14,567 bases of DNA. Origin: Candidatus Cloacimonadota bacterium. GTDB taxonomy: Bacteria > Cloacimonadota > Cloacimonadia > Cloacimonadales > WRIO01. The stretch spans positions 3,040-17,606 of the forward strand of contig JAGOCT010000006.1 in NCBI GenBank assembly GCA_017998585.1, given 5' to 3'. The position numbers and the translations under genes were made by a program. Position 1 is the first letter of the stretch. The number at the start of each line of letters is the position of its first letter. The notes under the pieces were generated by a model. That model saw only the letters and a program-made list of their open reading frames with translations. It had not been told where the DNA came from and made no database searches. This document shows positions 1-6,982 of the stretch, piece by piece.

Positions 1-214
1 TGTAACGCAAGCTACCAGCTTGCGTATTTAAACATTGACAAGCAGGTTGCTTGCCCTACACTTGCGAAAAGTTGTAACGTAAGCTACCAGCTTGCGTATT
101 TAAATGTAGACAAGCAGGTTGCTTGTCCTACACTGCGAAAAGTTGTAACGTAAGCTACCAGCTTGCGTATTTAAATGTAGACAAGCAGGTTGCTTGTCCT
201 ACACTTATGAAAAG
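1..214. repeat. Three tandem REP/BIME-like hairpin units
   Basis: Three 60-bp units lie at 1-60, 73-132 and 144-203, separated by related 11-12-bp spacers (cttgcgaaaagt, ctgcgaaaagt). Units 2 and 3 are identical; unit 1 differs at five positions (8, 33, 34, 36 and 54 of the unit). Each unit starts TGTA and ends TACA and holds two hairpins: CGCAAGCT-acc-AGCTTGCG (6-24 in unit 1) and GACAAGCA-ggt-TGCTTGTC (perfect in units 2 and 3, one mismatch in unit 1). The reverse complement of the right half resembles the left half (TGTA-nn-GCAAGC-w-ACC-w-GCTTG), so each unit is an inverted pair of related hairpins. One has GTAG, the tetranucleotide known from REP elements, before the palindrome; the other has GTAA. 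The array starts at the window edge and may continue upstream. The last unit ends 29 bp before the mce start codon. Confidence 0.9.
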
Positions 215-232
215 AAAAAAAAGGAGATAATC

Positions 233-634
233 ATGGTTAAGAAAATCAGTCATATCGGCATAGCCGTTAAAAACCTTGAAGAAGCGATAAAATTCTACGA
301 AAAATTAGGTCTTCAGCTGGAAGCCATTGAAGAAGTCCCTTCCCAAAAAGTAAGAGTTGCTTTTTTACCGGTAGGTGATGTTCGTATTGAATTACTGGAA
401 GCAACTGCAGAAGACAGTCCGATTGCCAAATATATTGAGAAAAAAGGTGAAGGCGTTCAACATATCGCTTTCCAGGTGGATGATTTACCTGAAAAATTGC
501 AACAGGCAGAAGAGAAAGATATTATGCTCATTGATAAAGCACCACGCCTAGGTGCGCATGGCGCTGATATTGCCTTTTTACATCCAAAGTCAACCAATGG
601 CGTTTTAGTTGAATTTTGTCAGGAAAAACACTAA
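233..634 (+). CDS. mce: Methylmalonyl-CoA epimerase
   Basis: A 133-residue single-domain protein of the vicinal oxygen chelate (glyoxalase-like) superfamily, predicted to interconvert (R)- and (S)-methylmalonyl-CoA in the cytosol. This step links propionyl-CoA and succinyl-CoA metabolism. The two beta-alpha-beta-beta-beta halves are visible, beginning [19 protein letters not shown] and [12 protein letters not shown]. Likely metal ligands are His7, Glu53 (RIELLE), His77 and Glu127 (LVEFCQ). The C-terminal [19 protein letters not shown] block is typical of the family, as is the length. The ATG at 233 is chosen because AAGGAG at 221-226 sits 6 bases upstream; the frame is open back to a TTG at 194, but that extension lies in the repeat. 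The stop codon overlaps the ettA start by one base. No mutase genes are visible here. Confidence 0.93.
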   Translation: MVKKISHIGIAVKNLEEAIKFYEKLGLQLEAIEEVPSQKVRVAFLPVGDVRIELLEATAEDSPIAKYIEKKGEGVQHIAFQVDDLPEKLQQAEEKDIMLIDKAPRLGAHGADIAFLHPKSTNGVLVEFCQEKH

Positions 635-2313
635 TGGAAGAAAATAAAGTTATATTTTCGATGGATAGAGTCGGAAAGATTTATCCAGGTAATAAGCAGG
701 TATTAAGAGACATTTCGCTTGGTTACTATTATGGTGCCAAGATCGGTGTAATCGGTTTGAACGGATCCGGAAAGAGTAGCCTGCTCAAGATTATGGCAGG
801 AATCGATAAAGATTATGTTGGCAGAATCGGCATGACAAAAGGTTATACCATTGGCTACCTGGAACAGGAACCGCATCTGACACCAGGAAAAACTGTGCTG
901 GAATGCGTTCAGGAAGCAGTTCAGGATAAAGTGGACATCATGAACCGTTACAATGAAATCAGTATTCTGATGTGTGAACCGATGGATGATGATCAGATGA
1001 ATAAACTCCTTGAAGAACAGGGAAATTTACAGGATGCTTTAGATGCTCACAATATTTGGGACTTGGACAGCCGTCTGGAAATGGCGATGAATGCGCTTCG
1101 TTGCCCGCCATCTGATATGAATGCCGATGTGATTTCTGGCGGAGAGAAGAGACGTGTGGCTCTGTGTAAACTGCTTTTACAGGAGCCGGATATTCTTTTA
1201 CTCGATGAACCTACTAATCATCTGGATGCTGAAACTGTTTTATGGCTTGAAAATCACCTGCAAAACTATAAAGGTACTGTAATCGCTGTTACCCATGACC
1301 GTTACTTCCTCGATCACGTTTCCGGCTGGATTCTGGAACTGGACAGGGGCTATGGTATCCCATGGAAAGGGAATTATTCTTCATGGCTTGATCAAAAGCA
1401 AAAGAGCCTGATGGAAGAAGAAAAAAAAGAACAAAAGAGAATTCAGACACTTGCCAGAGAACTGGAATGGATACGAGCAACCCCTAAAGCTAATCATGAA
1501 AAAAGTAAAGCCCGTATATCCAACTTTGAAAAGCTGGTTGAACAATCCAATGAAAAACGTAATGAGACCAATGAACTCTTTATTCCGGCAGGCCCGAAAC
1601 TGGGTAACAAAGTGTTTAAGATCAATGGCATCTCAAAAGCCTTCGATTCAAAAGTGTTAATCGAAGATCTGAGTTTTGACGTGCCAGCCGGTGGAATTGT
1701 CGGTATTATCGGTCCCAATGGTGCTGGTAAAACCACTCTGTTTAAAATGATTACCGGACAGGAAACACCTGACAGTGGTTCGATTGAAACCGGCGAAACC
1801 GTTCGTTTATCTTATGTAGATCAGAATAGAGATTTACAGGCTGATCAGTCTATCATTGAGCTGATCGGTAAAGAACGTGAAGTCATTGAGATGGGTGGCA
1901 GAGAAATCCCTGTCAGACAATATATTTCATGGTTTAATTTTCCAAGTGCTGATCACTACCGTAAGGTAGGTGAACTATCCGGTGGTGAAAGAAACAGGGT
2001 TTATCTGGCTTTAACTCTACAGGATGGGGGAAATGTGCTCTTGCTTGACGAACCAACCAACGATTTGGATGTTAACACCATTCGTGCTTTGGAAGAAGCG
2101 ATTCAGGCTTTTCCGGGCTGTGTGATGGTCGTAAGCCATGATCGTTATTTCTTAGACAGAATTTGTACTCATATTTTGGCATTTGAAGGAGAAAGTCAGG
2201 TAAAATTCTTTGATGGCAACTTCTCTGAATATGAAGAAGATAAACTCCGCCGTCTGGGAGAAAAAGCGCTTATTCCAAAACGAATTACTTACCGAAAACT
2301 GACAAGAGTTTAA
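634..2313 (+). CDS. ettA: Energy-dependent translational throttle protein EttA (ABC-F ATPase)
   Basis: A 559-residue soluble ABC-F protein with two ATP-binding cassettes and no membrane segments. Cassette 1 has Walker A GLNGSGKSS (41-49), signature SGGEKRR (168-174) and Walker B/D-loop DEPTNHLD (191-198). Cassette 2 has GPNGAGKTT (360-368), SGGER (449-453) and DEPTNDLD (472-479). Segments such as LELDRGYGIPWKGNYSSWL, KRNETNELFIPAGPKLG, EFPGC-like FPGCVMVVSHDRYFLDR and the PKRITYRKL end match E. coli EttA closely, and the length is near its 555. EttA binds the ribosomal E site and gates the first peptide bonds according to ATP/ADP. The ATG at 634 forms TAATG with the mce stop; AGGA at 621-624 can serve as the ribosome site, so the two genes are probably translationally coupled. 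Confidence 0.95.
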   Translation: MEENKVIFSMDRVGKIYPGNKQVLRDISLGYYYGAKIGVIGLNGSGKSSLLKIMAGIDKDYVGRIGMTKGYTIGYLEQEPHLTPGKTVLECVQEAVQDKVDIMNRYNEISILMCEPMDDDQMNKLLEEQGNLQDALDAHNIWDLDSRLEMAMNALRCPPSDMNADVISGGEKRRVALCKLLLQEPDILLLDEPTNHLDAETVLWLENHLQNYKGTVIAVTHDRYFLDHVSGWILELDRGYGIPWKGNYSSWLDQKQKSLMEEEKKEQKRIQTLARELEWIRATPKANHEKSKARISNFEKLVEQSNEKRNETNELFIPAGPKLGNKVFKINGISKAFDSKVLIEDLSFDVPAGGIVGIIGPNGAGKTTLFKMITGQETPDSGSIETGETVRLSYVDQNRDLQADQSIIELIGKEREVIEMGGREIPVRQYISWFNFPSADHYRKVGELSGGERNRVYLALTLQDGGNVLLLDEPTNDLDVNTIRALEEAIQAFPGCVMVVSHDRYFLDRICTHILAFEGESQVKFFDGNFSEYEEDKLRRLGEKALIPKRITYRKLTRV

Positions 2314-2329
2314 ATAAAAAATATAAAGA

Positions 2330-2358
2330 AATGAGCCTTTTCAGGCTCATTGCTTTTT
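2330..2358. terminator. Bidirectional rho-independent terminator
   Basis: The arms ATGAGCCT (2331-2338) and AGGCTCAT (2343-2350) form a perfect 8-bp stem with a TTTC loop, extended by one A-T pair. A T-rich tract follows on the + strand (tgctttttct), and an A-rich stretch lies before the stem (2314-2330), which is T-rich on the - strand. It sits between the convergent ends of ettA and the permease gene, so it can end transcription from both sides. Confidence 0.85.
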
Positions 2359-2361
2359 CTG

Positions 2362-3651
2362 TTAAAAATATCTGAAGTAAACATAAACGCTTGAAATAGC
2401 TAGGTTTATGATAGTAATAATCATTCCGTATTTTGTAAATGTCCAGAAGCTGATAGGAAAACCTGATTTTTTTGATATACCGGCAGATATGATATTCGCT
2501 GATGCGCCGATTAGCGTTCCATTTCCACCTAAACAAGACCCCAGTGCAAGCGACCACCATAAGGGTAGTACATTTTGAGCCCCTAATGCGATACTCATTT
2601 TATTTAATAATGGAATCATTGTGGCAACAAAGGGGATATTGTTAATGATACCGGAGGCAATTCCAAAACCCCAAACAAAGATGACAGATGTGGCTCTGAT
2701 ATTACCATTTGTTAAGGCGATTAACCAATTGGATATTTTATCTATTATACCTGCCTGATCAACCCCGCCTACAAGGATAAACAACCCTATAAAGAAGAAT
2801 ATGGAATCCCACTCAATCTCATTTTTAAAGAATTCTTCAGTATGGATATTCTTTCTGTTTTTGATCATCAGGATTAAGGCACAGGCAATGGCAACTGTTG
2901 CTGCATGGATTTTGAAATAATCCTGGAAGAATAAGAAGACAACAAATAAAACCAATATGACTATTGAAAAAATCATGAGCCCTTTATCGGTAATCTGTTG
3001 CTTTTCATCAAACTCAAGAATTTTTGCTTTTCTCCAGTTTTGAACGACTAGTCTTTTTCTGAAAAATATATAGAAGAATAATGCACCAACAAGTACTTCT
3101 ATTATTATAACAGGAGTTAGATTGTAAACAAAGTCAAGAAAACTTAAATGAGCTGCACTGCCAATCATTAAGTTTGGCGGATCACCAATCAGTGTGGCAG
3201 TACCGCCGATGTTTGAACCAATCGCCTGAGATATGACAAAAGGGAGTGGAGAAATGCCTAATTCCACTGCGATTAATATGGAAATTGGCGTAATGATGAT
3301 GACGGTCGTTACATTGTCTAAAAAGGCAGAAAGAAAGGCGGTTGTCAGAAAGAGCATGATTAAGATTCTGACCGGCTCTCCTTTGGCAATTTTCGCCGTT
3401 CTGAGGGCAATATATTCAAATAATCCCGTTGTTTTAATGACACCGATCATAAGCATCATACCGATTAACAAAAAAATGACATTCCAGTCAACATACTCTG
3501 AAAAGGCTTTTTCCTGACTGATGATATGAAAAACAATCATCGAAAAACCACCACATAAAGCTACCAAAACAGAATTTAACTTACTGTTTGTAAATAATAT
3601 AAAGCAGAGTACAAATACACTCAATGCTATTATTTCCTGTAATTGCAACAT
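2362..3651 (-). CDS. ArsB/NhaD-type ion permease (IT superfamily)
   Basis: A 429-residue, strongly hydrophobic inner-membrane protein with about 10-12 membrane helices. It has the internal two-fold repeat of the ion transporter superfamily. The first half carries LDNVTTVIIITP (from 111) and GGTATLIGDPPN (149-160); the second half carries the counterparts IINNIPFVATMIP and GGNGTLIGASAN (375-386). These motifs are shared by ArsB arsenite efflux proteins, NhaD Na+/H+ antiporters and the P protein, so the substrate cannot be read from sequence. No arsR, arsA or arsC lies nearby, which weakens an arsenite role. The ATG is preceded by AGAGGA at 3657-3662, which lies in the last codons of the upstream regulator gene; one base separates the two genes, implying translational coupling and joint function. 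Confidence 0.85.
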   Translation of the reverse strand: MLQLQEIIALSVFVLCFILFTNSKLNSVLVALCGGFSMIVFHIISQEKAFSEYVDWNVIFLLIGMMLMIGVIKTTGLFEYIALRTAKIAKGEPVRILIMLFLTTAFLSAFLDNVTTVIIITPISILIAVELGISPLPFVISQAIGSNIGGTATLIGDPPNLMIGSAAHLSFLDFVYNLTPVIIIEVLVGALFFYIFFRKRLVVQNWRKAKILEFDEKQQITDKGLMIFSIVILVLFVVFLFFQDYFKIHAATVAIACALILMIKNRKNIHTEEFFKNEIEWDSIFFFIGLFILVGGVDQAGIIDKISNWLIALTNGNIRATSVIFVWGFGIASGIINNIPFVATMIPLLNKMSIALGAQNVLPLWWSLALGSCLGGNGTLIGASANIISAGISKKSGFPISFWTFTKYGMIITIINLAISSVYVYFRYF

Positions 3652-3652
3652 G

Positions 3653-4561
3653 TTATCCTCTTATTATCTTTCTAAAAATATCCATAAAACTGATGATGCC
3701 AATTATTTTATTATTTTCAACTACCGGAATATCCCTTCTTTTATATCTGTTCATTAGGAAGATAGATTCAATTATTGCATCTCGGGGTTTTAATTTACAT
3801 TCCAATTTTTTCATAATATCTTTTACTCTCAAGGTAGATTCTACATTTAACAATCTCTCCAGTGGCTCAAATGAATGAAGAAAATTCATCGTTTCAAAAT
3901 ACTTCGTATATTCAGGGAATCCGGCTAAGATTAAATCTAAAACAGTTACTTCACCAATTACTTTGTCATTATCATCAGTAACCGGACAATATCCGTAATT
4001 TTTTTCATAAAAGAGATTTCCCAATTCTCTTAATGAACTGTCCTGATTGACAAAAAATACATTTTTACTCATCAAGTCGCCAACATCCAAACTCTTTGAT
4101 AAAGAAAAATCAGAAGCAGAAATAGTCGCAATAAAATCCTTTGCATTTTTTGCATGAATTAACTTTTCTCTGAGCTGATCATTTTTAGAAATTTTTGCGA
4201 TAGTTTGTAAAAGATGAAGGTATAATGAATTATGCGAGTATCCTGTTACAACAAAGAAAACAATCCTTACGTCTTGATTTTCTATATTTATGACTTTTGC
4301 AGGAATCCCTATCCCAATTAACAAATCATCATAATTTTCAAAGCGTATATGACAAAAACAGATATCATTGATTATGATCATATTGTTTTCTTTTAATCTC
4401 TTATGAATTAAAAAACACATGTCTTGTTTTGATATTGGAAGCTCAAATTGTCTGTAGAAATTTTCAATTAATTCTTCACAGATTTCTGATAATGAAGTGC
4501 TGGTCATATTAATTTGTATCTGGTGTTCATTGAGCAATTTCGAAAAATGCATTGATTCCAT
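3653..4561 (-). CDS. PTS EIIA-like domain fused to two CBS domains
   Basis: A 302-residue soluble protein. Residues about 5-150 resemble the EIIA(Fru/Ntr) fold: the ICFCHIR segment fits the family's phosphorylated-histidine site (GIAIPHGR-like), making His71 the candidate phospho-acceptor, followed by the DVRIVFFVVTGYSHNSLYLHLLQ helix block and a LREKLIHAKNAKDFIATI end. Two CBS domains follow, about 157-215 (DLMSKNVFFV ... DKVIGEVTVLDLI) and about 240-300 (DIMKKLECKL ... NKIIGIISFMDIF); CBS pairs usually bind adenine nucleotides. No sugar-transport EIIB or EIIC is present, so a regulatory role is likely, with the coupled permease as the obvious target. The ATG at 4561 is chosen because GGAGG (4568-4572) lies 6 bases upstream; an upstream start at 4618 has no such site. 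The EIIA assignment is from motif reading and less certain than the CBS call. Confidence 0.75.
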   Translation of the reverse strand: MESMHFSKLLNEHQIQINMTSTSLSEICEELIENFYRQFELPISKQDMCFLIHKRLKENNMIIINDICFCHIRFENYDDLLIGIGIPAKVINIENQDVRIVFFVVTGYSHNSLYLHLLQTIAKISKNDQLREKLIHAKNAKDFIATISASDFSLSKSLDVGDLMSKNVFFVNQDSSLRELGNLFYEKNYGYCPVTDDNDKVIGEVTVLDLILAGFPEYTKYFETMNFLHSFEPLERLLNVESTLRVKDIMKKLECKLKPRDAIIESIFLMNRYKRRDIPVVENNKIIGIISFMDIFRKIIRG

Positions 4562-4580
4562 CACAAACCTCCAAAATAAA

Positions 4581-4593
4581 TTTTGTGACAAAA
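4581..4593. other. Small inverted repeat in the leader of the EIIA-CBS gene
   Basis: TTTTGT-g-ACAAAA is a perfect 6-bp inverted repeat with a one-base centre, just upstream of the ribosome site of the regulator gene. It could be an operator, but its AT-rich make-up means chance is a fair alternative. A TTGACA on the - strand at 4613-4618 has no convincing -10 at the right distance. Apart from this and the terminator below, the gap 4562-4787 shows nothing else. Confidence 0.25.
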
Positions 4594-4700
4594 AAAGTCT
4601 TATTGCATAAAATGTCAATTTAAAATTAGAAAAATATTGTAACTATTAGAATTTTAGAATGTTAGACTTTTTATAAGAGAAGAATGTTTTGAAATTATAT

Positions 4701-4761
4701 TGCTTAAAAAAAAGACCTTTGATCAAAAAATAATGACTACTTTTTGCTTGAAAGGTCTTTT
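4701..4761 (-). terminator. Rho-independent terminator of the lipoprotein gene
   Basis: The arms 4710-4720 (aaaagaccttt) and 4751-4761 (aaaggtctttt) pair perfectly; the inner part (gatcaaaaa against tttttgcttg) can extend the stem with mismatches. On the - strand the hairpin is followed by a T run (rc of 4701-4710, tttttaagca). It lies 26 bases beyond the lipoprotein stop codon. Confidence 0.8.
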
Positions 4762-4787
4762 GTAGCTATTTGTGATAGAATTAGAGT

Positions 4788-5255
4788 TTAAAACCAGTAT
4801 TCGTCAAAGTGAGTTACTTTCCATGTACCATTTTCTTTTTCCCAAAGCCAGGTTTCATGTAACATGGATTGTCCTTCTTTTCCGTTTTGATCGATTGCCT
4901 TGCTTAGCATGTCAGAAACCCACAAAACGGCTTTATCAGAAATGACAATAGATTTTTGATTTTGAACCGTCAGCGTTTGGCTTTTAAAAGCAAGATATTC
5001 TTTCTTAACGGCTTCAATCATATCTGACTTACTTAATTGTTTGCCACCCATTTTAAAAGAATGAGTGTCTGAGTCGCTTAAATACTTTTGCAAAGCATCT
5101 GTTGATAATTTTTGAGAATCTGCCACTAATTCATCAGCTAATTTCTGAATTTCTGTGATAATCTCTGTTTTTTGTTGGTCTGTCAACGCCTTTGGCATCT
5201 GTGAGCATGAGCATAAAAAGACAAGCATCAATAGAAACATCATGATCGTTTTCAT
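4788..5255 (-). CDS. Small lipoprotein with an NTF2/SnoaL-like C-terminus
   Basis: A 155-residue protein. It starts with a basic N-terminus (MK), a hydrophobic stretch (IMMFLLMLVFL) and a lipobox-like LCSC with Cys17 as the lipidation site, so it is predicted to be exported and membrane-anchored. The mature part begins with a helical region (about 25-65) and ends in HETWLWEKENGTWKVTHFDEYWF, where the central ENGTWKVTHFDEYW is typical of NTF2/SnoaL-like (DUF4440-type) beta strands. No catalytic residues can be assigned, so the function is unknown. GGAGG (5260-5264) lies 4 bases before the ATG. The gene appears to be monocistronic, with its own promoter and terminator, and is divergent from the TPR operon. 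Confidence 0.8.
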   Translation of the reverse strand: MKTIMMFLLMLVFLCSCSQMPKALTDQQKTEIITEIQKLADELVADSQKLSTDALQKYLSDSDTHSFKMGGKQLSKSDMIEAVKKEYLAFKSQTLTVQNQKSIVISDKAVLWVSDMLSKAIDQNGKEGQSMLHETWLWEKENGTWKVTHFDEYWF

Positions 5256-5283
5256 TTTTCCTCCAATATCTTAATTTTTCAGA

Positions 5284-5312
5284 CTAATAGCATAATTAAG
5301 ATAGTAAGTCAA
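5284..5312 (-). promoter_or_regulatory. Candidate sigma-70 promoter for the lipoprotein gene
   Basis: On the - strand, TTGACT (5307-5312) and TATTAG (5284-5289) are separated by 17 bases. The -35 matches consensus at 5 of 6 positions and the -10 at 4 of 6. Start of transcription would fall near 5277, leaving a short leader before GGAGG. Confidence 0.45.
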
Positions 5313-5360
5313 CTAAAAAAACAAAAAGTGATTATATTTTGTTAGATAGTTTTAAAAGTT

Positions 5361-5386
5361 TTTCAAAAAAGACTTGACTTTTGAAA
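5361..5386. promoter_or_regulatory. Operator-like inverted repeat over the TPR operon -35 box
   Basis: TTTCAAAA (5361-5368) and TTTTGAAA (5379-5386) form perfect 8-bp arms with a 10-base spacer, so the half-site centres are 18 bp apart, about two helical turns. The spacer contains the -35 hexamer. This geometry fits a dimeric repressor site, but the sequence is AT-rich and chance cannot be excluded. Confidence 0.35.
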
Positions 5387-5402
5387 TATTTTGTTATATT
5401 AT
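5374..5402 (+). promoter_or_regulatory. Candidate sigma-70 promoter of the TPR operon
   Basis: TTGACT (5374-5379) and TATTAT (5397-5402) each match consensus at 5 of 6 positions and are exactly 17 bases apart. Transcription would start about 5408-5410, directly at the GGAGG ribosome site. This bears on which start codon the first TPR gene uses. Confidence 0.6.
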
Positions 5403-5409
5403 TGCTTAT

Positions 5410-5414
5410 GGAGG
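5410..5414 (+). promoter_or_regulatory. Ribosome binding site that decides a TTG start
   Basis: GGAGG lies 5 bases before the TTG at 5420. The upstream in-frame ATG (5408) overlaps this site, has no Shine-Dalgarno sequence of its own, and sits at the predicted transcription start, so it could only be used leaderless. TTG at 5420 is therefore the better start. Confidence 0.65.
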
Positions 5415-5419
5415 ATAAA

Positions 5420-6982
5420 TTGGATACTGACATTTTGAAAAATAAGATAATTGATAAAATATCTTTGCTGAGGAGCAAATCGTCGATAATTAACGAAAAT
5501 GATTTGAATAGTATAAATGAAATGATAGATGACTGTTTGTCCTTTGGATATACAGAGCAACTGGTTAATCTCATTATCCTGAAATGCATCTGTCTCTCTA
5601 ATATAAATCAGTATGATAAAGCGCTGGAGACGATTAATGAAGGCATCCAAATTTCTCAAAAATACAACACTCACAGACTCTTAGCTCTTTGCCAAAATCA
5701 ATGTGGGATATTAAACTGGAATTATTATTTCTATGATAAAGCAGTTGAACATTTTTTAATTGCGCTTGAGCTGTTTAAAGAGATGGATGAGTTTGACAAA
5801 ACAGCTCTATGTTATAGAAATATTGGAGTCAGTTATCTTAAAAAAGGAGATTCAGGCAAAGCATATCAATACCTTAATGAAGGACTAAACTGGGCGATAG
5901 AAAAGGAATTAAGGGATATTAAAGGAAATATATTATCCTGGCTGGGAATATTGGAAAGTGATTATTCAAATTTTGATAAAGCGGTCGAATACTTTTTAGA
6001 ATCAAATGATATCTATATTGATCTTAAAATATACAATGAATATGCCGTGAATTTAAATTCAATCGGATTGATTTATATTAAAAATGACAAAATTGACCTG
6101 GCTATCTCTTATCTGGAAAAAGCAGAAAGTATTGCCAAAGAGCATGAATGTTTCCTGGTTCTGGCAGATGTCGCTCATAATTTTGGTTTAGCTTTCAATA
6201 AAATGAACCAAAAAGAAAAAGCGCTTGAGAAGTATTTTGAATCTATTGAATTCAGAAAAAAGTCTATTGCGCCAGATAAATTGTCAAATACATATCACAA
6301 TATAGGCAATCTCTATACTTCGTTATTTCAAACTGAAACAGCCTTGAAATATTTTAACAAAAGTCTTAAAATTAGAAAAAAAGCAAACTTACAAAAAAAG
6401 ATGTCGGAATCGTATATTGCTATTGCTACTTGTTTGCTGATTGCCAATCAGTTTAAAAGAGCTTTGATTGCAGGGAAAAAAGCCTTAGATCTAGCAATAG
6501 AATTTAATGAATCTGTTCTTCTGACAGAAATTTATTTGTTTTACTCGGAATATTATGAAAAAACGGATAATGCTCAAAAAGCGTATGAATTTTACAATCT
6601 TTATATTGATGAGTTGAATAAGGTTAATACTGAAGAAGGCGCTAAAAACATATTAGTTATGGAAAAGAAGTTTGAAATTGATTTAATAGAAAAAAATGCT
6701 TTAGAACAAACCAATCAGGAAAAAATAAATGGAGCTTTAGCTATGGCAGTAACAGCCAATCATCAGATCAATCAACCACTTATGATTTTACAGGGTAATC
6801 TTGATCTGATACAAACACTCACAGATGCAGAACAAACCCAGTTGAATACAGAAACGCTTAAACAAATCCAGATGTCAATTGATAACATTAACAGCATATT
6901 GAGTGATTTTCGCGAACATTCTGATATTGACTTAAAAAATATTTTAAAAATGAAATCGTATAAGGCAGATTCTAATGAATAA
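5420..6982 (+). CDS. TPR protein with an H-box dimerisation domain and no ATPase domain
   Basis: A 520-residue soluble protein (524 if the ATG at 5408 is used) with no signal peptide or membrane helix. About nine tetratricopeptide repeats fill residues about 50-400, for example YHNIGNLYTSLFQTETALKY. A linker helix leads to ALAMAVTANHQINQPLMIL, which reads as a histidine-kinase H-box with His448, and then a second helix, IQMSIDNINSILSDFREH, like the second helix of a HisKA/DHp hairpin. The protein ends about 70 residues after the His, so there is no room for the HATPase_c domain. The residue after His is Gln instead of the usual Glu/Asp needed for autokinase activity, while the Asn three residues on, linked in HisKA proteins to phosphatase activity, is kept. 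A phosphotransfer, phosphatase or scaffold role is inferred. It overlaps the next, paralogous gene by 8 bases. Confidence 0.85.
   Translation: MDTDILKNKIIDKISLLRSKSSIINENDLNSINEMIDDCLSFGYTEQLVNLIILKCICLSNINQYDKALETINEGIQISQKYNTHRLLALCQNQCGILNWNYYFYDKAVEHFLIALELFKEMDEFDKTALCYRNIGVSYLKKGDSGKAYQYLNEGLNWAIEKELRDIKGNILSWLGILESDYSNFDKAVEYFLESNDIYIDLKIYNEYAVNLNSIGLIYIKNDKIDLAISYLEKAESIAKEHECFLVLADVAHNFGLAFNKMNQKEKALEKYFESIEFRKKSIAPDKLSNTYHNIGNLYTSLFQTETALKYFNKSLKIRKKANLQKKMSESYIAIATCLLIANQFKRALIAGKKALDLAIEFNESVLLTEIYLFYSEYYEKTDNAQKAYEFYNLYIDELNKVNTEEGAKNILVMEKKFEIDLIEKNALEQTNQEKINGALAMAVTANHQINQPLMILQGNLDLIQTLTDAEQTQLNTETLKQIQMSIDNINSILSDFREHSDIDLKNILKMKSYKADSNE

Noticed and set aside
35..63. TTGACA in repeat unit 1 as an mce promoter
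   Set aside because: No -10 box lies at the right distance (acactt), and the TTGACA is absent from units 2 and 3.
1..214. Possible CRISPR array
   Set aside because: The units are 60 bp with near-identical 11-12-bp spacers and internal palindromes, unlike CRISPR repeats with unique 30-40-bp spacers, and no cas gene is present.
1289..1736. Open frames on both strands inside ettA
   Set aside because: They lie wholly within the well-supported ettA reading frame, lack ribosome sites and resemble no protein family.
2362..3651. Arsenite efflux pump ArsB as a definite call
   Set aside because: The motifs are shared across the ArsB/NhaD/P-protein families and no other arsenic resistance gene is nearby.
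4613..4618. TTGACA (- strand) as promoter of the EIIA-CBS operon
   Set aside because: At 16-18 bases spacing the sequence is only a T run with no A at the key positions, so the promoter cannot be placed with confidence.
4562..4618. N-terminal extension of the EIIA-CBS protein from an ATG at 4618
   Set aside because: The extension runs through the GGAGG site at 4568-4572 and has no ribosome site of its own; ATG at 4561 fits better.
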